Part shown: in pieces, positions 29,119 to 37,189 of the stretch | Numbering within the stretch: position 1 is the first letter of the stretch | How the letters are laid out: each line of letters opens with the position of its first letter | Assembly (NCBI GenBank): GCA_001931535.1 | Contig: CP016211.1 | Coordinates: 2,384,501 to 2,448,500, forward strand | Reading direction: 5' to 3' | Length of the DNA stretch: 64,000 nt | From: Minicystis rosea | GTDB lineage: Bacteria > Myxococcota_A > Polyangia > Polyangiales > Polyangiaceae | Program-made: the position numbers and the translations under genes | Notes under the pieces: model-generated | What the model was told of the DNA's origin: nothing | The model's database searches: none | Seen by the model: only the letters and a program-made list of their open reading frames with translations

Positions 29119-29196
29119 GTCCGCTGGAGCGGACGGGTGCGGTGCAACGGAGTCCGCTGCAGCGGACTTCGGCGCGCCCGGTCCGCGCGAGCGGAC
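29119..29196. promoter_or_regulatory. Array of three related palindromes upstream of the RiPP cassette
   Basis: Three sites share the half-site GTCCGC/GCGGAC: GTCCGCTGGAGCGGAC (29119-29134), AGTCCGCTGCAGCGGACT (29151-29168, a perfect 18-bp palindrome) and GTCCGCGCGAGCGGAC (29181-29196). Their centres are 33 and 29 bases apart, close to three helical turns, so a regulator could bind all on one face of the DNA. They lie about 200 bases before the precursor gene. No regulator gene is adjacent; the nearest is the LuxR gene at 26607. Confidence 0.65.
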
Positions 29197-29397
29197 TTGG
29201 ATCGACGCTGGAGGCACGAGCGCCGCCGAGTGATCGTCATGGCACCCTTGCTGCAACTGCGGTGAGCCCCGGGTCGGTCTCCTCGGGCGGTGCAGCATGC
29301 CTGAAGGCGCTCTCCTTCCTTCGACATGCCCCGCTCGCGGTCACGGGCCGCGCGGTGTGGTCCGCACCTCCCGACCCAAGTCACGAGGAACCATCGC

Positions 29398-29583
29398 ATG
29401 AGCAACATCGAGAAGCTTTCATCCGCCGGTCTGATCGCGAAGGACGCCGTCTTCTCCGAGGACGAGGTCGCCGCCCTCGAGTCCATGTCCGAGCTCGAGG
29501 TCTCCGCGCTCGTCAGCGCCAAGGTGAGCGTGCACGAGCCGGCCGACGAGCCTCGCGTGCCGACCTTCCACGTCTCGATTTGA
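29398..29583 (+). CDS. Candidate RiPP precursor peptide
   Basis: A 61-residue peptide starting MSNIEKLSSAGLIAKDAVFS. Residues 19-41 form an acidic amphipathic helix (SEDEVAALESMSELEVSAL), the kind of leader recognised by maturation enzymes, followed by a different C-terminal part (SVHEPADEPRVPTFHVSI) that would be the core. GAGGAA lies seven bases before the ATG. It ends four bases before the diiron-enzyme gene, which in turn overlaps a RiPP-type radical SAM gene. There is no Cys or Ser/Thr-rich core, so carbon-centred chemistry is more likely than lanthionine or azole formation. The assignment rests on size, leader character and position. Confidence 0.7.
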   Translation: MSNIEKLSSAGLIAKDAVFSEDEVAALESMSELEVSALVSAKVSVHEPADEPRVPTFHVSI

Positions 29584-29587
29584 GACC

Positions 29588-30259
29588 ATGAAACAAAGCG
29601 ACCTCCTGCGAACCAAGATCCGCTTGGTGAGCGCTCGCCTCGACGCGCTGACGTCGTCGTTGTGGCTCCACCCGAACCTTCGGGCCTCCATGCCCGAGGT
29701 GCTCGTCATTCTCCATCAGGTCGCCGGAGCGAGCGTTCCGCTCCTGGAGGTCGCGCTCTCCGAGGCGCGCGCGCGCGTGGGAGATCAAGCGGCCGCGCCG
29801 CTCGCCGACTATCTGGAGCGTCACATCCCCGAAGAGGTGGGCCACGACGCCTGGTTCCTCGACGACCTCGAGGCCCTCGGCGTGCACCGCCGCGCCGTCG
29901 TGAGCCGGATCGCGAGCCCGAGCATCGCACGTCTGGTCGGCGCGCAGTATTACTGGGTCCGCCACGCCCATCCCGTCGCGGTGCTCGGCTATCTCGCGGC
30001 CATCGAGGGCAATCCACCCACCGTCGACGGTATCGAAGGCATCATGTCGCGAACCGGGCTGCCGCGCGCGGCGTTCCGCACCTGGCTCCATCACGCGCGG
30101 CTCGACCCCGACCACCTCGCCGATCTCCACGCGGTGATCGACGACATGGCGCTCGACCCATCGCGCACGAGCCTCGTTTCGGTCAGCGCGCTGCACACGG
30201 TCCACGCGCTCGAATCCGTGTTTCAGGATTTGCTCGATCACGCCGGACAGGAAGGCTGA
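29588..30259 (+). CDS. Heme-oxygenase-like iron-containing redox enzyme (HDO family)
   Basis: A 223-residue all-helical protein with hallmarks of the iron-containing redox enzyme family: HIPEEVGHDAWFLDDLEAL (candidate ligands Glu 82/83, His 86, Asp 93), QYYWVRHAHPVAVLGYLAAI, and DPDHLADLHAVID (His 176, Asp 179, His 181 region). Members of this heme-oxygenase-like diiron fold carry out O2-dependent oxidations such as desaturation, N-oxygenation or C-C cleavage. It starts four bases after the precursor stop and its own stop overlaps the radical SAM start by one base (TGATG), so the three genes are coupled. Role in oxidising the peptide is inferred from context. Confidence 0.82.
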   Translation: MKQSDLLRTKIRLVSARLDALTSSLWLHPNLRASMPEVLVILHQVAGASVPLLEVALSEARARVGDQAAAPLADYLERHIPEEVGHDAWFLDDLEALGVHRRAVVSRIASPSIARLVGAQYYWVRHAHPVAVLGYLAAIEGNPPTVDGIEGIMSRTGLPRAAFRTWLHHARLDPDHLADLHAVIDDMALDPSRTSLVSVSALHTVHALESVFQDLLDHAGQEG

Positions 30260-32088
30260 TGGACGTTCTCTTCGTCGTGATGCCATTCGCCGACGTCGAG
30301 CGCCCCGCGCTCGGCATCAGCCTCCTCGCCGCCGCTGCCAAGCAGCGAGGGTATTCCTGCGCCGTTCGGTATTTCGGCCTCGATCTCGCCGAGCGCATCG
30401 GACTCCCGCTGTACGCGTGGATCGCCCAACGAGGCGACCAGGAAGGCCTCGTCGACGCGCGCATCGCAGAGTCTCTCGCCGGCGAGCGCTTCTTCGCGGA
30501 TGTGGCGTTTCCCGGTGAAGTCCCCGACGCCGACGCGTGGATGGAACGCTTCCTCGGAGGCGCGGCATCGACGCCGGCGCTGCGCGAAGCCCTGCGGGAG
30601 GCCGAGCCGTTCATCGACGCATGCGCGGCGGAGATCGCGCGGCTCGCCCCGAAGGTCGTGGCCTTCACCACCACGTTCCATCAGACCATCGCCTCGCTCG
30701 CCGTCGCGCGCAGGCTCGCAGAGCCGCGTCCTCTCGTGGTCTTCGGCGGCGCGAACTGCGAGGGAGACATGGGCGTCGCGCTGCTCGAAGCGTTCCCCGA
30801 ACTCGATGCCGTGTGCACGGGCGAGGGCGATGAGGTCTTCGGACCCTTCCTGGATCGCGTCCTCCGCGGACAGGGCCCTCCCGTCGCCGGCATCGTGGAG
30901 CGCGGCCAGCTCGCGTCGACGCCCGCGCCGGTGCACGATCTCGATCGCCTGCCCATCCCCGACTTCTCGGACTACTTCGATCGCGTCGGGCAGATGCCCT
31001 CGATCAGCCCGCGCCTCGTCGTCGAGACCTCGCGAGGCTGCTGGTGGGGTGCGAAGCACCATTGCACCTTCTGCGGGCTGAACGCAGGCGGCATGGCGTA
31101 TAGGAGCAAGTCGCCGGAACGTGTCGTCGACGAGCTCACGGGGCTCTCGGATCGATGGGCCGTGAAGCGGGTCGAGTGCGTCGACAACATCCTCGACCCC
31201 CGTCACGTCGGGAGCGTCTTTCCCGAGCTCTCGCGCCGGAACGCGGGCCTCGATCTGTTTTACGAGACGAAGGCGAACCTGCGCTACGACGAGCTCTTCG
31301 CCCTGCGCGCGGGCGGCGTGCGTGCGATCCAGCCGGGCATCGAGAGCTTGAGCACGACCGTTCTATCGCTCATGCGCAAAGGCACCACGGCAGCGATGAA
31401 CCTGCGCCTGCTCGTGTGGTGCAGCGAGCTCGGCATCGACGTCGCATGGAACATCCTCTTCGGCTTTCCAGGCGAGCCACCTGCCGAGTACGCGCGCATG
31501 GCCGAGATCGTCCCGTTGCTCGTGCATCTGAAGCCTCCGAGCTATGTCGGGCCGGTGCGGCTGGACCGATGGAGCCCGCTGTTTGCGGCCGCGACCGATG
31601 CGACGCCGAAGCCGGCGTATGCGTGGGTGTTCCCGCTGCCTGTGGAGCATCTACGGCGCCTGGCGTACTTCTTCGACAGCCCGAGCGCGCCGGATGTGTC
31701 GTATGCGGATGGGCTCGTTCAGGCGGCGAAGGCATGGGCCGAGCGCGATCCGGTCGAGCCACCGAGGCTCGATTCGTGGGCCACGGAGAGTGTCGCGATC
31801 GTGCGTGACAGCCGGCCGGCAGCGGTGCGATCGACGCATGTCCTCCAGGGGACGATGATGCGGGTGTGCCTCGCGTGCGACCGGGGAGGCTCGGTGAGGA
31901 CGATTGCCGAGCGGCTCGGGCTTGGCGATGCCGTCGTCGAAGATGCGTTGTGGAGGCTGCGGGAGCTGAGGCTGGTGGTGGAGCTGGATGGTCGGTGGGT
32001 GGGGCTTGCGGTGCAGCGGGGGAGGGGACATGCGGTTGGGGACACGATGCGTTCGCTGCAACGAACGGCGCTGCCGGTGTTGCGTTGA
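30259..32088 (+). CDS. RiPP maturation B12-binding-type radical SAM protein (rSAM_ocin_1-like)
   Basis: A 609-residue enzyme. The N-terminal part has the layout of a cobalamin-binding domain (PALGISLLAAAAKQRGYSC, then VVFGGANCEGDMGVALLEAF and VCTGEGDEVF). The radical SAM cluster motif is GCWWGAKHHCTFCGLN, with Cys 261, 269 and 272 (CX7CX2C), followed by GGMAYRSKSP; this GCWWG form characterises the ribosomal-peptide maturation radical SAM family (TIGR03975-like). Further motifs are VDNILDP, QPGIESLS and NILFGFPGEP. The last 120 residues resemble a winged helix that could bind the leader. It overlaps the diiron-enzyme stop by one base. Expected chemistry is radical C-modification of the precursor, possibly methylation. 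Confidence 0.88.
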   Translation: MDVLFVVMPFADVERPALGISLLAAAAKQRGYSCAVRYFGLDLAERIGLPLYAWIAQRGDQEGLVDARIAESLAGERFFADVAFPGEVPDADAWMERFLGGAASTPALREALREAEPFIDACAAEIARLAPKVVAFTTTFHQTIASLAVARRLAEPRPLVVFGGANCEGDMGVALLEAFPELDAVCTGEGDEVFGPFLDRVLRGQGPPVAGIVERGQLASTPAPVHDLDRLPIPDFSDYFDRVGQMPSISPRLVVETSRGCWWGAKHHCTFCGLNAGGMAYRSKSPERVVDELTGLSDRWAVKRVECVDNILDPRHVGSVFPELSRRNAGLDLFYETKANLRYDELFALRAGGVRAIQPGIESLSTTVLSLMRKGTTAAMNLRLLVWCSELGIDVAWNILFGFPGEPPAEYARMAEIVPLLVHLKPPSYVGPVRLDRWSPLFAAATDATPKPAYAWVFPLPVEHLRRLAYFFDSPSAPDVSYADGLVQAAKAWAERDPVEPPRLDSWATESVAIVRDSRPAAVRSTHVLQGTMMRVCLACDRGGSVRTIAERLGLGDAVVEDALWRLRELRLVVELDGRWVGLAVQRGRGHAVGDTMRSLQRTALPVLR

Positions 32089-32199
32089 ACCCATTGCAAA
32101 GCACCCATGCTCGCGTCGAATGAACGGAGGAAGCCGGAGGCGCCGCGCGACGAGATGCCCGGTGGCGCGACCTTCGAGCGGGCGCTGCGCTCCCGGGAT

Positions 32200-35001
32200 T
32201 CAGATCGTGATCACGTCGACGATGGGCCTCCCATCGGCCTCGAGCGGGAAGGGGCCGGTCCACACGCTTCGCGACGAATCAAAAGAAAGGAACAGCAGGA
32301 TGTCGTTCTCGGCGCCGGGGAAGTCTCCCCGCACGCGCACGACTGCTTCGAGGTTGCCCGGCGTGCCGAAGGTGCTTTGAATCATCGACACTCCGACCGG
32401 GCGTGCCCGAATGCGATCGGTGGCGCCGCGGCAGCCCTCTTTCGCGCAGAAGACGGCGCTACCGTCGTAGGCGATGCCGCGACGATGCCAGACCGGACTC
32501 CGGCGATCGTTGTCGCGGAAATAATGAACGAGCTCATTCCCCTGCGGTACGAGCAGCTCGAAATCTCCCCACTGCCCCAGGCTGCTCTGAAGAAAGGCCG
32601 GATTCCCCGTGACGCCGCGAATGGGTGCTTCGTTGACGAGCAGCGGGAACGGGCCTGACCAGCGCATCTGACGCGCATCGAACGAGAACGTGACCAACGT
32701 GTCGCCCGTGCGGTCGGGATCGAGCGAGGAGGGACGCATGCGCACGACGGCCTCGAAGTTTCCGGGCCGGTCGAGGTGGCTTTGCAGCAGCGTGACGCCG
32801 ATGGGATCGGGCCTGACGTCGATCTCGCTCACCGGCGCTCCACCGCTCGCGGGAAAGCGCGTGCCGCCGCGCCACAGCGTCGCTCCGCGGCGCCAGGGCA
32901 GCGCCGGATCGTCGTTGTCTCGCCAGAAGTGCACGAGATCGTGTTGCACGGGGACGAGGAGCTCGAAGTTCCCTTTGCGCCCGAGCGTGCTTTGGATGAG
33001 CGCGGGATTCCCCGTGATGCCACGCACGGACGCGCCGTCGGCGAGGAACGGAGACGGGCCTTGCCACTGGCGCTTTTCGGCGTCGAAGAAGAAGACCGCC
33101 AGCGTATCGTCGTCATCACGATCGCTGCCGCCGGGGAACCGGAGGCGCATGCGAACGATCGCCTCCAGGTTGCCGAGCGCGCCGAAGTTGCTTTGAATCA
33201 TGGAGACTTGCAGCGGATCGGGCATGACCCGGAGGCACGATGCATCCGCTCCCGGCGCGGGGGCCGCGACACCACCGCTCCAGATCACGGCGCCACGATG
33301 CCAGGGAAAGCCGGTCCCCTCGTTGTCGCGCGTGTAATGGATGAGATCCCGGCGCACGGGCAGCACGAGCTCGAAGTTGCCGCGGTGCCCATAGCTGCTC
33401 TGCACGAAGTCGGTGCTGTGACGCGGGATCGCCCGGGCCAGCGTGAGCGCCGTGCCGCCGAGGATCGAGAAATCGACCGTGGCCACGTTGAGGTTCTCGT
33501 TGCCCGAGCCCTTCCACGCGACGAACAACCGCCCATGGTGCACGGCGAGCACGGGCGAGTCACTCGTGGTCTCGCTCGAGATGCCTTGGAGCCCCGCGCG
33601 CCCCGAGAAGAAGCCGAGCCGAGCGCACGCCGATAGCATGGTGAGCGCTTCGTTCGATCCACGCCAGCTCAGCACCAGCCGGCCGCGGTGCGAGGCGAGC
33701 GCGGGGCCACGATTGCTGGTCTCGTCGAGGATGAGCTTGTTGGTGAGCCCCGTGAGAGAGAACCCGGCAGGCCCGTTGGTGGTCGTGACCTCTGCCACGT
33801 TGAGCTTGTCGTTCCCCGAGCCCTTCCACGCGACGAACAGCCGACCGTCGTGGGAGGCGAGCACCGGCGTCGACGTCGTGGTGTCGCCGAGCACCAGCTT
33901 TCCACCGAAGCTGGCGCCGCCGTCCTCGGAGAACATCACGTTGATCTTCTCGTTCGGGCGCCCGCGCCACGCGATGAACAAGCGACCATCATGGGAGACG
34001 AGCGATGGCCCCTCGTCGCTTCGCTCGTTCAGGATGACCTTGTTCACGAGGCCCGTGATCTCCACCCCGTTGCCTCGAGGCGCGAGCGCGACCTCGGCCA
34101 CGTTCAGGTTCTCGTTGCCGGATCCTTTCCACGCGAGGAGCAGGCGGTTCTGGTGCGAAACGAGGCTGGGCGTGTCCGTGGTCGTATCGCCGAGCACGTG
34201 CTTGCCCTGAAAGCTGGCGCCGTCGTCGTCCGAGACCAGCAGGCAGATTTGCTCGTTCGACTGGCCACGCCACGCGAGGAACAGCCGCCCTCCGTGCGAC
34301 GCGATCGCCGGCGCGGAGTCGCTCGTTTCACCGAGGATGGTCTTGTCGGACGTGCCGTCGAATCGGACCTTCGGGAAGCCGTAGAGGGCATCGATCGCGG
34401 CCACGTCACCCTCGCTCAGGTGATCTCGCTGGCCGAAGGACAGGCAGGTCGTGCCCAGGATGGTGGTGGCGGGGCCAGAGCTCGTGTTCTTGCCGAACGC
34501 CGTCGAATCGTAGTGCATGATGGACCCGCAGTCGTAGGGACCGATCGGGCAACCATCCTTCACGGGGTCGAAATTGACCTCGATGGTGTTGGCGCGATCA
34601 TCGATGTTCTCCTCCACGACGTGGACGAAGAGCTCGCGGTCGGGTCGCTGTTGTTCGTGGAAGAGCCCCAGCGCGTGACCGATCTCGTGCGCGATGCTGG
34701 CCCCGTTGAAACCCTCCAGCTGAAGCGCGCACTGGATGCGCTGTCCGCTCGGGCCTGTCGCAGCGGGAACGCGGCCAACGGAGCTTTGGCAGATGTCGGA
34801 AGCCTTGATGAAGTGAATCCCGTTCGGCTGATCGGTTCGCGGCACGATTCGGATACAGGAGCCGAAATTCCACATCGCGATGCCCTGCAGGAGCTCCTCA
34901 CGCTCCGACGAGCCGGGAGGGAAGTCCGCATCTTCGATGGTGAAAGGCATGATGCCGTCCGGCCAGAGAGTGCCCTTGTTGGTGCACAGCGCAAAACCCA
35001 T
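32200..35001 (-). CDS. Astacin-type metalloprotease with beta-propeller-like and C-terminal repeats
   Basis: A 933-residue protein. The protease domain begins almost at residue 1 (GTLWPDGIMPFTI) and has the intact astacin signature HEIGHALGLFHEQQRPDR and Met-turn GSIMHYD. Residues about 215-520 are sialidase-like repeats of about 50 residues (SHDGRLFIAWRG, SDDDGASFQGK). The last 400 residues have four copies of another unit (IQSTLGRKGNFELLVPVQHD, VHFWRDND, GNLEAVVRMR). Neither a signal peptide nor a pro-segment is visible although the AGGA before ATG 35001 makes this start credible. Secretion route is therefore unclear. The cupin gene lies 264 bases upstream on the same strand. Confidence 0.85.
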   Translation of the reverse strand: MGFALCTNKGTLWPDGIMPFTIEDADFPPGSSEREELLQGIAMWNFGSCIRIVPRTDQPNGIHFIKASDICQSSVGRVPAATGPSGQRIQCALQLEGFNGASIAHEIGHALGLFHEQQRPDRELFVHVVEENIDDRANTIEVNFDPVKDGCPIGPYDCGSIMHYDSTAFGKNTSSGPATTILGTTCLSFGQRDHLSEGDVAAIDALYGFPKVRFDGTSDKTILGETSDSAPAIASHGGRLFLAWRGQSNEQICLLVSDDDGASFQGKHVLGDTTTDTPSLVSHQNRLLLAWKGSGNENLNVAEVALAPRGNGVEITGLVNKVILNERSDEGPSLVSHDGRLFIAWRGRPNEKINVMFSEDGGASFGGKLVLGDTTTSTPVLASHDGRLFVAWKGSGNDKLNVAEVTTTNGPAGFSLTGLTNKLILDETSNRGPALASHRGRLVLSWRGSNEALTMLSACARLGFFSGRAGLQGISSETTSDSPVLAVHHGRLFVAWKGSGNENLNVATVDFSILGGTALTLARAIPRHSTDFVQSSYGHRGNFELVLPVRRDLIHYTRDNEGTGFPWHRGAVIWSGGVAAPAPGADASCLRVMPDPLQVSMIQSNFGALGNLEAIVRMRLRFPGGSDRDDDDTLAVFFFDAEKRQWQGPSPFLADGASVRGITGNPALIQSTLGRKGNFELLVPVQHDLVHFWRDNDDPALPWRRGATLWRGGTRFPASGGAPVSEIDVRPDPIGVTLLQSHLDRPGNFEAVVRMRPSSLDPDRTGDTLVTFSFDARQMRWSGPFPLLVNEAPIRGVTGNPAFLQSSLGQWGDFELLVPQGNELVHYFRDNDRRSPVWHRRGIAYDGSAVFCAKEGCRGATDRIRARPVGVSMIQSTFGTPGNLEAVVRVRGDFPGAENDILLFLSFDSSRSVWTGPFPLEADGRPIVDVITI

Positions 35002-35265
35002 GACGATTCCTAGCCTCTGTTCGCCGACGGCTGTGTGCCTCGCATCGCCGGTCGAGCGCGCTCGAAATACAGAGTGTTCCTCGCACGCTCTTCCTCGCTG
35101 CGGTGCGCTCGCGACGTCGTCGGACAGAGGCTAGCACCGGGCCTCGACGCCATCCGTAAGTGTGCGCCTGGATCGCCGGCCATGCGTGGTCGACCTGTGC
35201 GGGCGTCACCGCGCACGGGGACTGCCAACGTCTGGGGCAGCGAGCCTGCGTGTTCGGGGGCGACG

Positions 35266-35595
35266 TCAGTCGACGATGAAGAGGCGTGCTCCAGTCTCGG
35301 TCGACGAGCGGTGCGGGGCGACGTCGTCCGAGACCTGATAGGACATGCCGGCCGTGAGGGTGTGAACAGAGCCGTCTTGGATCTCGGTGACGAGGACGCC
35401 TTCCAAAACCAGAAGGACATGGCCCCGCGAGCACCAGTGGTCCGCGAGGTAGCCGGGAGAGTACGTGACCATGCGGATGCGAACGTTGCCGGCCTGCACC
35501 GTGCGCCAATGCGCGACACCGGAGGCCCCGGGATGAACGGTCTCGGGGACGGTGGTCCAGTCGGTGGTGCCAAACGGAACGCCTTCGATCTTCAT
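35266..35595 (-). CDS. DHCW-motif cupin-fold protein
   Basis: A 109-residue single-domain cupin. The motif LADHWCSRGHVLLVLEGVLV matches the DHCW-type small cupins, and the second half reads MSYQVSDDVAPHRSSTETGA. Two histidines (in DHW and APH) could hold a metal, but the full cupin metal set is not obvious. The ATG at 35595 follows GAGAGG at suitable spacing; reading further upstream would cross repeat R1 copy E. Function is unknown beyond fold. Confidence 0.82.
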   Translation of the reverse strand: MKIEGVPFGTTDWTTVPETVHPGASGVAHWRTVQAGNVRIRMVTYSPGYLADHWCSRGHVLLVLEGVLVTEIQDGSVHTLTAGMSYQVSDDVAPHRSSTETGARLFIVD

Positions 35596-36206
35596 GTCGG
35601 ATGCCTCTCGATGCCGCGCAGGTGAGCGGCTTCGATACCTTGGGCGGCAGCTCGAGGGAATGGCGATCCGCTTTCCCGTCTCCACCGGCCATGTCGGCGA
35701 GCCGCCTTGGCAGCGCCTCACGAGCGTGGAAACGAGCAGCCGGAGCGCGACGCCTGAGCCCTTTGCCATCTCAATGAGATCTCGCCTGTTCGAGGATTCA
35801 ACCAGGGTGGCGGATGAGATGCTCTGACAACTGCAACGTTGGGTAAGCGGCCTTTTGATTTTGGAGCCCGTTTGCTCGCGCCATCTGCCTCGGTCGTCAG
35901 GGAACGTCCTGTGACGCCGAGCGCGGCGGCGCCACGAAGTGCCGATCGGTGCTTTGCCCCTCACGCACGCTGCGAGCTGCGATGGAGGTGACCGGCGCGA
36001 GCACGCTCCGGAGCGCATGCGCCGTCGTCGCGTCGGTTCGCGTCCGGCCAGGCCGCCTCCAGGATCGTCCGCACGTGAAACGGTATCGCGGGAATTTCGG
36101 GTTGCCCGGCCCGGGTGGGCTCCTATCCTCCGGACCCAATGCTCGGCGACATGGAAACAATTGAAATACGCCGGTGACGAGGATCAACGGCGACGGGGAG
36201 GTCTTC
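35596..36206. other. Divergent intergenic region with R1 copy E
   Basis: No gene seen. Contains the longest R1 copy (35704-35887). The divergent promoters of the cupin and the cysteine-rich lipoprotein should be here. Confidence 0.5.
35704..35887 (+). repeat. Dispersed repeat R1, copy E (fullest copy, about 184 bp)
   Basis: Shows all parts in order: TTGGCAGCGCCTCACGAGCG, GGAAACGAGCAGCCGGAGCG, TCAATGAGATCTCGCCTGTT, CGAGGATTCAACCAGG, GATGCTCTGACAACTGCAAC, GTTGGGTAAGCGGCC and GGAGCCCGTTTGCTCGC followed by GCCATC. It serves as reference for the partial copies. No open frame is conserved between copies, so it is probably non-coding. Confidence 0.8.
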
Positions 36207-37064
36207 ATGAAGGCTCGTTCCATGTTGGCGAACGCTCTCTCTGCGCTTGTCTTCTCTCTTGCTTCGATCGCGGGCTCGGGGTGTGTCGTGTCACCCGATA
36301 TCGTGAGCGACGTGGACGACGGACCGATCGGGAGCGTCTCCCAGGCCGTCTCGACCCCCAATCCCACCGCCATTCGGATCTCCTCCTGCACGCCACCGCC
36401 ACTCGTCGCAAACTGGATCGCAGACACCGGGATCATCTCCCTCACCGGCCAAGGCAGCTCGCCCATCCTGGAGCCTGGCACCTGCGCCAGCGACGCTTTC
36501 ACCGTCTTCGACCCGTTCGAGTCGTCGGTGGACCCCTATGACCTCAACGAGGCGGCCGAGTGGTGCGGGAACGTCGGCGGCTCGAGCAGCTTCGTGAAGT
36601 ACTTCTTGAACCCGAGCAACGGCTGCGCCGACTACCCGAACAACGGCACGCCGCTGCGTCGGTGGGTGTCCTATTTCGGGTGTTGCGAAGCTGGCACGAC
36701 CGTGCCCGCCCAGACGGTGCCGCTGACCAAGACCAATCGCGATTGCTCCGGCGCGCTCGTGGACACGCCGCAGACGCAGACGTTCGGCTCTGCGACCATC
36801 GGCCCGAACAACGCGGGACAGCTGATCGCCACGGTGGTGCTCCAGAACGCGGCGCCCAACACCGCCTACAACATCCGGCTGATCCAGACGCCGAACGACG
36901 GGACGTGCTCCACCGCCGACGGTGCCGTCACCACCGACGCGGTTGGAAACGCGAACACGGTCGTCCAGGTGCCGCTCGTGTCCACCACGCAGGGGGCTTT
37001 CATGGCCATCAACGAGCAGAGCAATTTCAACAGCTTCTTCACCAGCGAACCGGTGTTCTTCTAA
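36207..37064 (+). CDS. Cysteine-rich exported lipoprotein
   Basis: A 285-residue protein with a signal and lipobox (SLASIAGSGC). The stretch ending VSQAVS before the mature domain is typical of myxobacterial lipoproteins. Residues 60-170 contain about nine cysteines, including a FGCC pair, and should be disulfide-linked; residues 180-285 form a beta-rich unit (TIGPNNAGQLIATVVLQNAA). ATG 36207 follows GGGGAGG. No domain name can be given. R1 copies flank it on both sides (35704-35887 and 37083-37120). Confidence 0.75.
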   Translation: MKARSMLANALSALVFSLASIAGSGCVVSPDIVSDVDDGPIGSVSQAVSTPNPTAIRISSCTPPPLVANWIADTGIISLTGQGSSPILEPGTCASDAFTVFDPFESSVDPYDLNEAAEWCGNVGGSSSFVKYFLNPSNGCADYPNNGTPLRRWVSYFGCCEAGTTVPAQTVPLTKTNRDCSGALVDTPQTQTFGSATIGPNNAGQLIATVVLQNAAPNTAYNIRLIQTPNDGTCSTADGAVTTDAVGNANTVVQVPLVSTTQGAFMAINEQSNFNSFFTSEPVFF

Positions 37065-37082
37065 ACACCGTCATCTCATGGG

Positions 37083-37120
37083 AGCTCGCGCATGTTCGAG
37101 GATTCAACCAGGGTCGCGGA
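37083..37120 (+). repeat. Dispersed repeat R1, copy F (short core)
   Basis: AGCTCGCGCATGTTCGAGGA then TTCAACCAGGGTCGCGGA matches the R1 core; sequence on either side does not. It begins 18 bases after a plus-strand stop codon, between convergent genes. Confidence 0.65.
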
Positions 37121-37189
37121 GCAGTGGTGCGCGATCGGGAAGATGCACTCATTCGAGCTCGATGGGAATGGGACCGGTCCGTCGACCGC

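Larger units (their letters stand above)
28685..29397. other. Divergent intergenic region upstream of the RiPP cassette
   Basis: About 710 bases without a convincing gene. Holds R1 copy D (28842-28930) and three palindromes (29119-29196). The large size and the palindrome array suggest a regulated promoter region for the cassette starting at 29398. Confidence 0.5.

Noticed and set aside
35704..35887. R1 repeat as remnant of a transposase gene (minus-strand readings such as ALRLLVSTLVRRCQGG)
   Set aside because: The reading frame is not kept between copies, indels shift it, and no transposase motif or terminal inverted repeat is seen.
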